Assembly (NCBI GenBank): GCA_021840785.1
Contig: JAKBXD010000040.1
Coordinates: forward strand, 1 to 13,097
Source of the DNA: Pseudomonadota bacterium
Lineage (GTDB): Bacteria; Pseudomonadota; Gammaproteobacteria; Acidithiobacillales; Acidithiobacillaceae
Reading direction: 5' to 3'
DNA length: 13,097 nucleotides
Part shown: piece after piece, positions 6,405 to 13,097 of the stretch
Numbering within the stretch: the stretch's first letter is position 1
How the letters are laid out: each line of letters starts with the position of its first letter
Notes under the pieces: generated by a model
What the model was told of the DNA's origin: nothing
What the model saw: only the letters and a program-made list of their open reading frames with translations
The model's database searches: none
Position numbers and translations under genes: made by a program

Positions 6405-8984
6405 TTAGGTTACTGCATCGCGCTGGCTATCGAGGTAGGTGGTCAGCGCGGTGCAGGTGCCATCAAATGAATTGCTGATCTTCGCTGCCAGGACTTCCGC
6501 CCCCGGTGCGCCAAGATCATAAGGCTTCAACCTCTCGGCCTCGCTGCAAGCCAGCACCAGGAGCGTACATCCGAGTTGCCCGGCGCTGCCCTTGAGGGCG
6601 TGTACCATATCCTGAAAACGCGGGTAGTCTTGTTGCGCCGCCGATTCCTGGATTTCGGCCACGAGATGATGGCCGTCCTGGATAAAACCCCTCGCTACGT
6701 CATCCACGAAATCGTTCCCTCCCAACTGACCGAGGGCATATAAGGCTTGCTCGTCTACCATACCCTGGGCGGTTCCCTGTGCATCCAGGGCATGCAGCAC
6801 AGCGTTCTGGCTCGTTTCCTGGCGTTTTTCCGCAAGTTGCGCGATGGTGTCGAGCAAATGCCTGGCGTTGATCGGTTTGGTGAGATAGGCGCTTGCGCCA
6901 GCCAGCCGACAGGACTCCATGGATTCGCGGGTCGCGTCGGCCGTCAGCATGATGACTGGGGCGGGTGTCGCGGTTTCCATGAAGCGGATCGTCTTCAAGA
7001 CATCCAGTCCGCTGATTCCCGGCATGTTCATGTCCAGAATGAGCATGTCAAAAGAAGGGCCTTCCCGTGCCAGGATGTCCAGGACCTCCTCGCCATTGCT
7101 CGCCAGACGTACACCGTGCCCGGCGTGCTCAAGTATCCCCTGGATTACTTTCTGGTTCACCCGGCTGTCTTCTGCAACGAGGAGGTGCAGGGCTCGGGCG
7201 CTGCTACGCTGCTGGTAGTACTCCAGCAGCGGGACCACGTTTTCGGGCAGATCATGCTCGGCTTTGGCGGCATGCAGCGCATTAAAGAGCAGCGTTCTGT
7301 CGAGGGGGGCATGCAGAACCGATGAATACCCGGCGCGCAGGAAGCGTTCGTCCTCTTGCCCCGATCCTTCTTCCTCGACCAGTACCAGGGATATCTGTTG
7401 CAGGGGAGACTCCGCCCGTACCGCGACTGCGAATTGATCCGCCGCCAACTCCAGATGGCGGCGCTCCACCAGGGCCACCCGGTAGGGTATGCCGTGCTCG
7501 TTGGCTTCGATAAGCCGCGAGAAGGCCCGTGCGGGGCTGCCCGCAAGGTCGCTCTTCATATTCCACGTCGTCAGGGCGTCCTGGAGGTTTTCGGCTAGCG
7601 CGCCACCAGCGACGATCAGCACACGGGTATCGGGCAGGGAACAGATGTCGTTGGCATCCTGAATCCGGGCTGTATCGCGGACCAGGAAAGGCAACTCGAA
7701 CCAGAAGGTGGAACCCGAACCGACAAGGCTATGGAAGCCGATGCGGCCACCCATCTTCTCGACCAGTTCCTTAGCGATGGCCGTGCCCAGACCGGTGCCG
7801 CCATAACGACGCTGGATGGATGCATCCGCCTGAACGAAAGGCTCGAAGATGCCCGTCTGCACCGCCTCTGGAATGCCGGGGCCGGTATCGCTGATATCAA
7901 AGCGGAGCCAGGCCTTGTCAGGCGTGACGGAAAGGGGGCGGACACTTAACTCCACACGACCTTCATCTGTAAACTTGACGGCGTTGCCAGTGAGATTGAT
8001 CAGCACCTGACGCAGGTGGCGGGGATCGCCGCGCAGCAGGAAAGGCGTCTCTGGCACAATGTGGTTGACCAGATTCAACCCTTTTTTGTTGGTTGCGGTC
8101 GTTAGTGTCTTGAGTGTTTGATTCACCAGGGCATGCAAATCAAAATCGGTTTGCTCGATGACGAGACGCCCCGCCTCGATCTTGGAAATATCCAGGATGT
8201 TCTCGATTAATTCCAGCAGGGTATGCGCCGATGCCTGAATGATGCGGGCGAGCCCCATTTGTTCCTCGTTCAGGCCGGTTTCCAAGAGGAGATCACTCAT
8301 CCCGATGACCCCATTCAATGGGGTGCGTAGCTCGTGGCTCATCTTGGCGAGAAACTGAGACTTGGCCCTGTTGGCCTCGTTTGCGCGGTCGATGGCGGCA
8401 TTTAGTTTGGTCAGCAGGGCAGCCATATACGTGGGGAGGGCAGCCAACATGATCAGCCCGCCCACCCAGAATGTGAAATGAGAGGACCAGAAATTGCTGG
8501 TGAACAGCACGGCAGTGAAGCCGGTAACACTCATAATGGTGGCAAGAAACAAATAATTGAGGCCGTATCGGAAACCGTTCCCCATGGTGACCCAAAGATA
8601 GATTCCGAGCAGCGGAAACCCCGACTGGTAAGCGCTCTGAGAAATCAGGAAAGATATACCGCCGAGGTCTCCGCTCATGCCCAAGATGCGCCGCCAGGGA
8701 GATTCGCCCGGCCAGACGATGATGGAAATAAACAAACTTACTGAAAAAACTATAAAAATAGTAGCTGAAACCTGCAGAGTGAGAAGATGCCCGGGATCTT
8801 TAAGCAAACTGACATAGGCGGAGGAGAATATATAGATATAAACCAGCAGGCCGATCACCATTCGCACAATCGCCTGCTCATGTTCGCTATCGGTCCGCCG
8901 GGATAGTCGGCCAGAGATGGCCCGGAAGAGGCCCACCTGACGGACGGCTGGATTATTTGCTTCGGGCATCTGAGTATCGGACAT
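6405..8984 (-). CDS. rpfC: Hybrid sensor histidine kinase RpfC (DSF receptor)
   Basis: A phosphorelay sensor of 859 residues. The N-terminus has DSEHEQA (32-38), the motif just before TM1 that also begins the Xanthomonas RpfC input region, then about five membrane segments (roughly 40-62, 68-92, 105-134, 141-164, 170-192). Next come the DHp domain with phospho-acceptor H217 (MSHELRTP), the ATPase domain (N334; DTGPGIP 366-372; GGTGLGTA 395-402), a degenerate receiver (about 453-576), a true receiver with D651 (LILDMNMPG), and an HPt domain with H795 ([12 protein letters not shown]). RpfC autophosphorylates on sensing DSF and passes phosphate to RpfG; it also sequesters RpfF in Xanthomonas. 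Its length exceeds that RpfC (726) mainly through the extra pseudo-receiver. ATG 8984 is preferred; GTG at 8996 is in frame but has no ribosome-binding site. Confidence 0.92.
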   Translation of the reverse strand: MSDTQMPEANNPAVRQVGLFRAISGRLSRRTDSEHEQAIVRMVIGLLVYIYIFSSAYVSLLKDPGHLLTLQVSATIFIVFSVSLFISIIVWPGESPWRRILGMSGDLGGISFLISQSAYQSGFPLLGIYLWVTMGNGFRYGLNYLFLATIMSVTGFTAVLFTSNFWSSHFTFWVGGLIMLAALPTYMAALLTKLNAAIDRANEANRAKSQFLAKMSHELRTPLNGVIGMSDLLLETGLNEEQMGLARIIQASAHTLLELIENILDISKIEAGRLVIEQTDFDLHALVNQTLKTLTTATNKKGLNLVNHIVPETPFLLRGDPRHLRQVLINLTGNAVKFTDEGRVELSVRPLSVTPDKAWLRFDISDTGPGIPEAVQTGIFEPFVQADASIQRRYGGTGLGTAIAKELVEKMGGRIGFHSLVGSGSTFWFELPFLVRDTARIQDANDICSLPDTRVLIVAGGALAENLQDALTTWNMKSDLAGSPARAFSRLIEANEHGIPYRVALVERRHLELAADQFAVAVRAESPLQQISLVLVEEEGSGQEDERFLRAGYSSVLHAPLDRTLLFNALHAAKAEHDLPENVVPLLEYYQQRSSARALHLLVAEDSRVNQKVIQGILEHAGHGVRLASNGEEVLDILAREGPSFDMLILDMNMPGISGLDVLKTIRFMETATPAPVIMLTADATRESMESCRLAGASAYLTKPINARHLLDTIAQLAEKRQETSQNAVLHALDAQGTAQGMVDEQALYALGQLGGNDFVDDVARGFIQDGHHLVAEIQESAAQQDYPRFQDMVHALKGSAGQLGCTLLVLACSEAERLKPYDLGAPGAEVLAAKISNSFDGTCTALTTYLDSQRDAVT

Positions 8985-9025
8985 CGATGGATCCACAGTG
9001 GCGGCCGGGCTGGGTTGCGCCAGCT

Positions 9026-10198
9026 TTACATATCCGCGTCAGCAGGCGATGAGCCGGTGCTATTTCCTTGTGGTGGGGGATCGCATAACCGCCTCCCGAT
9101 CGCACGGATTTCGTCGATCTGGTCGAGAAATGCCTGCACGCAGAGGGGATCAAAGTGACGACCTGCCTGATCTTGTATATAAGCAACAGCCTCATCGAAC
9201 GGCCAAGCCGTCTTGTACGGGCGCACCGAAGTCAGGGCGTCAAACGCGTCCGCCACCGCGACAATGCGCGCCGCCAGCGGGATTTCCGCCCCCCGCAGCC
9301 GCTTGGGATAGCCGCTACCGTCAAATTTTTCATGATGACCCAAAGCAATCACCGCTCCGATCTGGATAAAACGGGATTGGCTGCCGCTCAATATTTCGTA
9401 GCCGATGATCGGGTGCGCTTGCATTATCTGGAACTCATCCGCCGTGAGCTTGCCGGGCTTCAGGAGGATGGCGTCGGGTATCCCTATTTTACCAATGTCA
9501 TGCAGCGGCGCGGCCAACTCGATTTCTTCACATTCCATTTCGGTGAAGCCCAGCTTCTCGGCCATCACGCGGGCATACTTGGCCATGCGCATGACATGGT
9601 TGCCGGTATCATGATCGCGGTATTCACCGGCCCGAGCTAAGATAAGGAGCGTTTCCCGCTCCCTTCCGCGGACCTGTTCGGTCGCCAGCGCCACCTGATC
9701 CTCCAGCCACTTCGCCCGGTCTTTGACGATCTGCTGCTGCTTGCGCAGGGCGAGCAGATTACGACAACGCACCTGGCACTCGTGTTGGTCCACTGGTCGA
9801 GTGAGAAAATCCGTGGCTCCGATCGCCAGGGCTTTGTAGCGGATTTGGATATCCTGGACTACGGTGACGATCACCAGCGGCACATCGCCGCAGGCAGGGA
9901 TGGCGCGGACGCGCTTCGTGAACTCCAACCCATCCATGACCGGCATTTTGTAGTCTGCAAGGATGAGATCCGGCGTTTGGTCGTGTATCCGCTCCAGGGC
10001 CTTGCGGGGATCGGTGAAGCTTTCCACCAGTGGTTCCGGTGTAATGCCGAGCACCAGTTTCTCCAGGATCTTGCGACCGGTTGACTGGTCATCCACGATA
10101 ATGACGAACGGCTTCTGGGGCGACTTATTCGTCTTGCCCCCGCACAGCGGCGCATCCGAGTTGTCCTGGAGGTATGAGCGTTGGTTAGCTGATTGCAT
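9026..10198 (-). CDS. rpfG: Two-component response regulator RpfG, cyclic-di-GMP phosphodiesterase (HD-GYP)
   Basis: The 390-residue product has a receiver domain (about 30-150; phospho-acceptor D82 in LILADYKMP) joined by a helix to an HD-GYP domain. The latter has H233-D234 (PLHDIGKIG), H288-H289 and G296-Y297-P298 ([11 protein letters not shown]), the full metal-binding and signature set, so c-di-GMP hydrolysis is expected. Receiver position 134 is Arg (FLTRP) where most receivers have Lys. Length and order match Xanthomonas RpfG (378 residues, phospho-site D80). ATG 10198 is chosen because GGAG lies 5 bases upstream; a TTG at 10243 is in frame but has no ribosome-binding site. It precedes rpfC by about 40 bases, so the two are probably one operon, and is divergent from the oxidase genes. 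Confidence 0.92.
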   Translation of the reverse strand: MQSANQRSYLQDNSDAPLCGGKTNKSPQKPFVIIVDDQSTGRKILEKLVLGITPEPLVESFTDPRKALERIHDQTPDLILADYKMPVMDGLEFTKRVRAIPACGDVPLVIVTVVQDIQIRYKALAIGATDFLTRPVDQHECQVRCRNLLALRKQQQIVKDRAKWLEDQVALATEQVRGRERETLLILARAGEYRDHDTGNHVMRMAKYARVMAEKLGFTEMECEEIELAAPLHDIGKIGIPDAILLKPGKLTADEFQIMQAHPIIGYEILSGSQSRFIQIGAVIALGHHEKFDGSGYPKRLRGAEIPLAARIVAVADAFDALTSVRPYKTAWPFDEAVAYIQDQAGRHFDPLCVQAFLDQIDEIRAIGRRLCDPPPQGNSTGSSPADADM

Positions 10199-10281
10199 AA
10201 GTTCTCCGGGTCCAAGCAACCGCATCTCAGCCTGATTTGCCAAGCCGCATACATATAACCCTAGACCGGCGCGTAGTATAT

Positions 10282-10370
10282 GTCCACCTGAACCACATGA
10301 CTAGCTGGCCACGCCAGCACGACCACGCTCGCGCAGCGCACCCGCGCCAAGGAAGAGTCTGCCGGTGGAC
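10282..10370. repeat. GC-rich segment bounded by an inverted repeat, with internal hairpin
   Basis: GTCCACC (10282-10288) and GGTGGAC (10364-10370) are perfect inverted arms 75 bases apart, each flanked outward by a TATAT-like tract. Inside, CTGGC (10305-10309) pairs with GCCAG (10313-10317) across 3 bases. The segment is GC-rich between more AT-rich flanks. It could fold as an RNA leader of rpfG, be a small RNA, or be the remains of a mobile element; no target-site duplication or transposase was seen. Confidence 0.3.
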
Positions 10371-10749
10371 GTGAATATATGAGCAACTCAACAGCTTCAG
10401 GGCAATAATTACTTTCTTATATGGTGTTGTTCTTAATTGTTCGCATTCGTTTGGATAGATTGCAAGACGGCACGATACTATCCTGTTTTAATTGTATTTT
10501 TTATTTATCATCTAAGCGCTTGGCGTGAAACACAGAGATGCATGGGAGGCATGTATTACGGTGCTTGAAAAAAACGTTGCAAACTGCGGCAAGTTGTATT
10601 AAATAATATATTCAGGTGTTATTATGTCTGCACTGGTGTCAGGTGGATACCGATGGCAGGGTGAAATGAGGGCGGCGAGCAAGAAGGTCGACGTGAAGCC
10701 TAAGTCGCTTTACGTCTTTATGTGTATTTTTGAGCGGAGGAACAGACGT
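10371..10749. promoter_or_regulatory. AT-rich upstream region of the acoP-coxB-coxA unit
   Basis: No convincing gene is present. The stretch 10400-10515 contains long T/A runs and must hold the promoter for acoP. One weak candidate pair is TTGCAA (10577-10582) and TAAATA (10600-10605), spaced 17 bases. A frame in phase with acoP is open from ATG 10624, but it has only a poor ribosome-binding site and no recognisable product. In the A. ferrooxidans rus operon this position is occupied by cyc1; no haem-binding CxxCH-type remnant was found here. Confidence 0.4.
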
Positions 10750-11301
10750 ATGGCGGCAGGAAGAGGTACGGCTACGGTGTTTGTATCTGCTGTGGCATGC
10801 GCAGCAGTAATTATAGGCGCCCTGGAGTGGGAAAAAACGGTGGCACTGCCTAGTCCATTTGGACAAGTCATTAATGGGGTGCATCGCTACTCAATTGATG
10901 AGTTCAACTATTATTACAAACCGGGCCATATGATATGGCGTGTCGGAGAAAAGGTGGCGTTAACGATTGATAATCGATCACAGTCGGCACCAGCGATTGC
11001 GCATCAGTTTTCAATAGGTAGAACGTTGGTTTCCCGGAATAATGGTTTTCCAAAATCACAGGCCATGGCCGTCGGATGGAAGGACAACTTCTTTGACGGT
11101 GTACCCATAACCAGCGGAGGACAGACGGCGCCGATACCAGCGTTTTCCGTTAGCCTCAACGGCGGTCAGAAGTACACTTTCAGCTTTGTGGTGCCGAACA
11201 AGCCCGGCAAATGGGAATGGGGTTGTTTCCTGCAAACAGGTCAACACTTCATGAATGGGATGCATGGCAATATCGACATTCTACCTGCTCAGGGAAGCTA
11301 A
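10750..11301 (+). CDS. acoP: Cupredoxin AcoP, aa3 oxidase partner
   Basis: A 183-residue periplasmic cupredoxin with one uncleaved or cleaved N-terminal hydrophobic segment (about 7-24). The type-1 copper ligands are H85 (IAHQF), C159, H166 and M171 (GCFLQTGQHFMNGM). These positions equal those I recall for AcoP of A. ferrooxidans, which sits in the rus operon and assists electron transfer to the aa3 cytochrome c oxidase in iron oxidation. That match also supports the start at ATG 10750, which has GGAGG 9 bases upstream; the frame is open from ATG 10624, adding 42 basic residues that would mask the signal segment. coxB follows after 14 bases, so the two are surely co-transcribed. Unlike the rus operon, no cytochrome gene precedes it. 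Confidence 0.88.
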   Translation: MAAGRGTATVFVSAVACAAVIIGALEWEKTVALPSPFGQVINGVHRYSIDEFNYYYKPGHMIWRVGEKVALTIDNRSQSAPAIAHQFSIGRTLVSRNNGFPKSQAMAVGWKDNFFDGVPITSGGQTAPIPAFSVSLNGGQKYTFSFVVPNKPGKWEWGCFLQTGQHFMNGMHGNIDILPAQGS

Positions 11302-11315
11302 TATAGGGAGGGCAT

Positions 11316-12080
11316 ATGAACGCAGCAAAAGAAAACTTATGGAAAGCTTTCCGTGGCCTATTGATGGTATGGATTATTGGCTTGGCGATTGGCGAAACGC
11401 TTATGACCTGGGGCATTGGTAACTGGCCGATTTTGGGTAGTATCCAAGCACACATCACGGCGGATGCGACTACCTATCTTATGTGGCAGGCGGTAGCCAT
11501 CTATGTGCTGGTAGGCGGCGCCCTTATATACAGTGCGGTGCGCTTCCGCGCCTCGTCCATGTCAGATACCGGGGCGCCGGCCTATCAGAAACGGACTTGG
11601 GCCCCTTTTGTGGTGACGTGGCTGGCCTTGGCTATAGCCATTAACCTGGCCAATACGATTTATCCGGGCATGGTGGGCTTAGAGCAACTCTGGGGCATAC
11701 AGCTGGATGCGAAGAAGCCGTTGGTTATCGATGTTACTGCACAACAATGGAAGTGGACGTTTTCTTACCCCAAGCAGGGCGTGACGGATGTTTCAAAACT
11801 GGTGGTTCCCGAGGGCCGCACCATAGACTTCGTCCTGCGAACCAAAGATGTCATGCACGATTTCTGGATACCCGCCTGGGGCGAGAAAAAAGACGTGATC
11901 CCCAATGAAGTGCGGCATCTGTTTATCACCCCTACCGCGTTGGGAACAACCGCTACGAACCCGATGATGCGTGTACAGTGTTCCTTGATTTGTGGTAACG
12001 GACATCCTTTGATGCGGGCACCGGTTAAGGTGGTAACAGCAGCAGACTTCAAAAAATGGGTAGCGAACAACAGCTTCTAA
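11316..12080 (+). CDS. coxB: Cytochrome c oxidase subunit II (CuA-binding), aa3 type
   Basis: A 254-residue subunit with an N-terminal hydrophobic segment (about 14-32), two further membrane helices (about 54-75, 97-114) and a periplasmic cupredoxin domain. The binuclear CuA site is present: H181 (VMHDFWIPAW), C222, C226, H230 and M233 in CSLICGNGHPLM. The usual Glu between the two cysteines (CSELC in most oxidases) is Leu224 here; that residue binds CuA through its backbone, so the site can still form, but the side chain that also ligates the Mg/Mn site is lost. QWKWTF (144-149) is the aromatic electron-entry region. The subunit accepts electrons from a periplasmic donor and passes them to haem a. 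GGGAGG lies upstream of ATG 11316. Confidence 0.93.
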   Translation: MNAAKENLWKAFRGLLMVWIIGLAIGETLMTWGIGNWPILGSIQAHITADATTYLMWQAVAIYVLVGGALIYSAVRFRASSMSDTGAPAYQKRTWAPFVVTWLALAIAINLANTIYPGMVGLEQLWGIQLDAKKPLVIDVTAQQWKWTFSYPKQGVTDVSKLVVPEGRTIDFVLRTKDVMHDFWIPAWGEKKDVIPNEVRHLFITPTALGTTATNPMMRVQCSLICGNGHPLMRAPVKVVTAADFKKWVANNSF

Positions 12081-12132
12081 ACCCGCTGAAGACTTGCCAT
12101 CTAATATGCTGAATTGGAATGAGGAGTAAATA

Positions 12133-13097
12133 ATGGCAACTAATCAAATGCAAGTGCAACCGCTGGATGATATGAATGGTGACAAGAGCGCGTTCACGAT
12201 TACTATGCTGTATCCACTATTGCGCGCGACATTTTGGGGTCTAACCGGATATTTTGCCGCGGCATGGATTACGGCTGCTGTGACTGGCAATGTTTTGGTC
12301 GGTGCTCTACCTGCGACAGTGGGTTACGTGGCTGGCATGATCGGCTGGTTATTGGGTAGCGGCGTATGGGAGGGATGGATACGGCGTGCCTTCGGTGGGA
12401 AGGAGGCTCCATCTTATACTGGCATTGAACGTTATTTTCGTTTCGGCCCGGATTCGAAGTCTACAGCCGTGCGGTATGTGATTTTCAATATTGCAGCCTT
12501 CTTTTTCGCAGGCCTATTTGCCATGGCCATCCGGATCGAGCTGCTGACACCGGACTCGACGAGCTGGTGGATGTCGGAGGTTATGTACAATGAAACCTTC
12601 GGTATCCATGGGGTGATTATGCTGCTAGGTGTGGTGGCATCGGCTATTGTCGGCGGCGCAGGGTACTACCTGCTTCCCCTGATGGTGGGGGCGCGCAATG
12701 TCGTTTATCCCAAACTGTTGGGGCTTAGCTGGTGGCTCTTGCCGCCAGCAGGGTTGGCGGTATTTTTGAGCCCTTTGATCGGTGGATTTCAGACCGGATG
12801 GTGGGGCTATCCGCCTTTAGCGCAGAATAGCGGTAACGGTATTGTGTTCTATGCCCTGGGCGCCGCTACTATTCTTATCGCGTCGCTGTTCGGCGCCATT
12901 AACATCGCTGGCACCATGGTGTATATGCGCGCAAAAGGGATGAGTCTGGGTCGCGTCCCGATTTTTATTTGGGGCTTGTTTGCTGCCGCCACGATTCTTA
13001 TCGTCGAGTCGCCCGCCACCTATACGGGTGCACTGATGGACTTGTCCGATATGATAGCCGGCAGTCATTTTTACACCGGACCTACCGGGCATCCTTT
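12133..13097 (+). CDS. coxA: Cytochrome c oxidase subunit I, aa3 type (N-terminal part, cut by window edge)
   Basis: The frame is open from ATG 12133 (GAGGAG about 7 bases upstream) to the window end, 321 codons. Subunit I carries haem a and the haem a3-CuB site and pumps protons. The first haem a ligand is H159 in NETFGIHGVIMLLGVV (helix II), followed by GARNVVYPKL and LLPPAGLAVFLSP, which match conserved subunit I segments. The CuB and haem a3 ligands lie beyond the window. Canonical helix I is at about residues 112-133, so about 100 residues precede it. They hold an extra hydrophobic pair (about 33-51 and 55-76), an N-terminal extension relative to textbook subunit I. coxB precedes by 52 bases. 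Confidence 0.92.
   Translation, partial: MATNQMQVQPLDDMNGDKSAFTITMLYPLLRATFWGLTGYFAAAWITAAVTGNVLVGALPATVGYVAGMIGWLLGSGVWEGWIRRAFGGKEAPSYTGIERYFRFGPDSKSTAVRYVIFNIAAFFFAGLFAMAIRIELLTPDSTSWWMSEVMYNETFGIHGVIMLLGVVASAIVGGAGYYLLPLMVGARNVVYPKLLGLSWWLLPPAGLAVFLSPLIGGFQTGWWGYPPLAQNSGNGIVFYALGAATILIASLFGAINIAGTMVYMRAKGMSLGRVPIFIWGLFAAATILIVESPATYTGALMDLSDMIAGSHFYTGPTGHP

Noticed and set aside
6747..7325. Plus-strand open frame of 192 codons
   Set aside because: It is antisense to the receiver and HPt part of rpfC, a GC-rich shadow frame with no recognisable product.
9155..9640. Plus-strand open frame of 161 codons
   Set aside because: It is antisense to the HD-GYP part of rpfG, whose motifs are all intact on the other strand.
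10538..10606. 22-codon micro-ORF upstream of acoP
   Set aside because: It has no ribosome-binding site at proper spacing and its Cys residues do not form a haem-binding motif, so it is not a cyc1 remnant.
10624..10749. In-frame 42-codon extension of acoP
   Set aside because: The internal ATG at 10750 has a far better ribosome-binding site, keeps the signal segment N-terminal and places copper ligands at the expected AcoP positions.
1..13097. CRISPR array, tRNA or rRNA genes, insertion sequences
   Set aside because: No regularly spaced direct repeats, tRNA-like cloverleaf or rRNA signature, or transposase motifs were seen by eye on either strand.

Overview
The window reads as chromosomal DNA of an acidophilic iron-oxidising gammaproteobacterial-type chemolithotroph, most likely Acidithiobacillus. 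The best evidence is a cupredoxin whose copper ligands fall at H85, C159, H166 and M171, the positions I recall for AcoP (the 'acidophile CcO partner' of the A. ferrooxidans rus operon). It is followed directly by aa3-type oxidase subunit genes coxB and coxA. The genus is an inference; the species cannot be read from this window.

Layout. (1) 1-2108, minus strand: a type IV pilus block read as pilA, terminator hairpin, multi-pass membrane protein, 71-residue protein, pilC (cut by the window edge). (2) 2109-2982: an intergenic region with several GTGGAA/TTCCAC inverted repeats, then a divergent gene for a helix-turn-helix plus Sel1-repeat protein. (3) 2977-3889, minus strand: a T4-Pnk-like 5'-polynucleotide kinase gene followed by a small Rieske ferredoxin gene, whose stop codon overlaps that of the HTH-Sel1 gene. 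(4) 3890-4547: a poorly coding stretch with a coupled pair of micro-ORFs, the second looking like a truncated rhodanese. (5) 4548-10198: a PilZ-domain gene and a complete diffusible-signal-factor (DSF) quorum-sensing cluster. rpfF (+) faces the minus-strand pair rpfG-rpfC, the convergent arrangement known from Xanthomonas. (6) 10199-10749: a divergent regulatory region, GC-rich with stem-loops on the rpfG side and very AT-rich on the other. (7) 10750-13097, plus strand: acoP-coxB-coxA, with coxA running off the window.

How the parts may work together. RpfF makes an unsaturated fatty-acid signal, RpfC senses it, and RpfG (receiver plus HD-GYP) degrades cyclic-di-GMP. The adjacent PilZ protein is a plausible c-di-GMP reader, and the nearby pilus genes are a plausible output (surface attachment). 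The oxidase unit receives electrons from ferrous iron in relatives, where acoP-coxB-coxA sit inside the rus operon behind cyc2 and cyc1. Here those cytochrome genes are absent upstream and the divergent neighbour is rpfG, so this is either a second or a relocated oxidase locus. The functional links between blocks are inference from adjacency.
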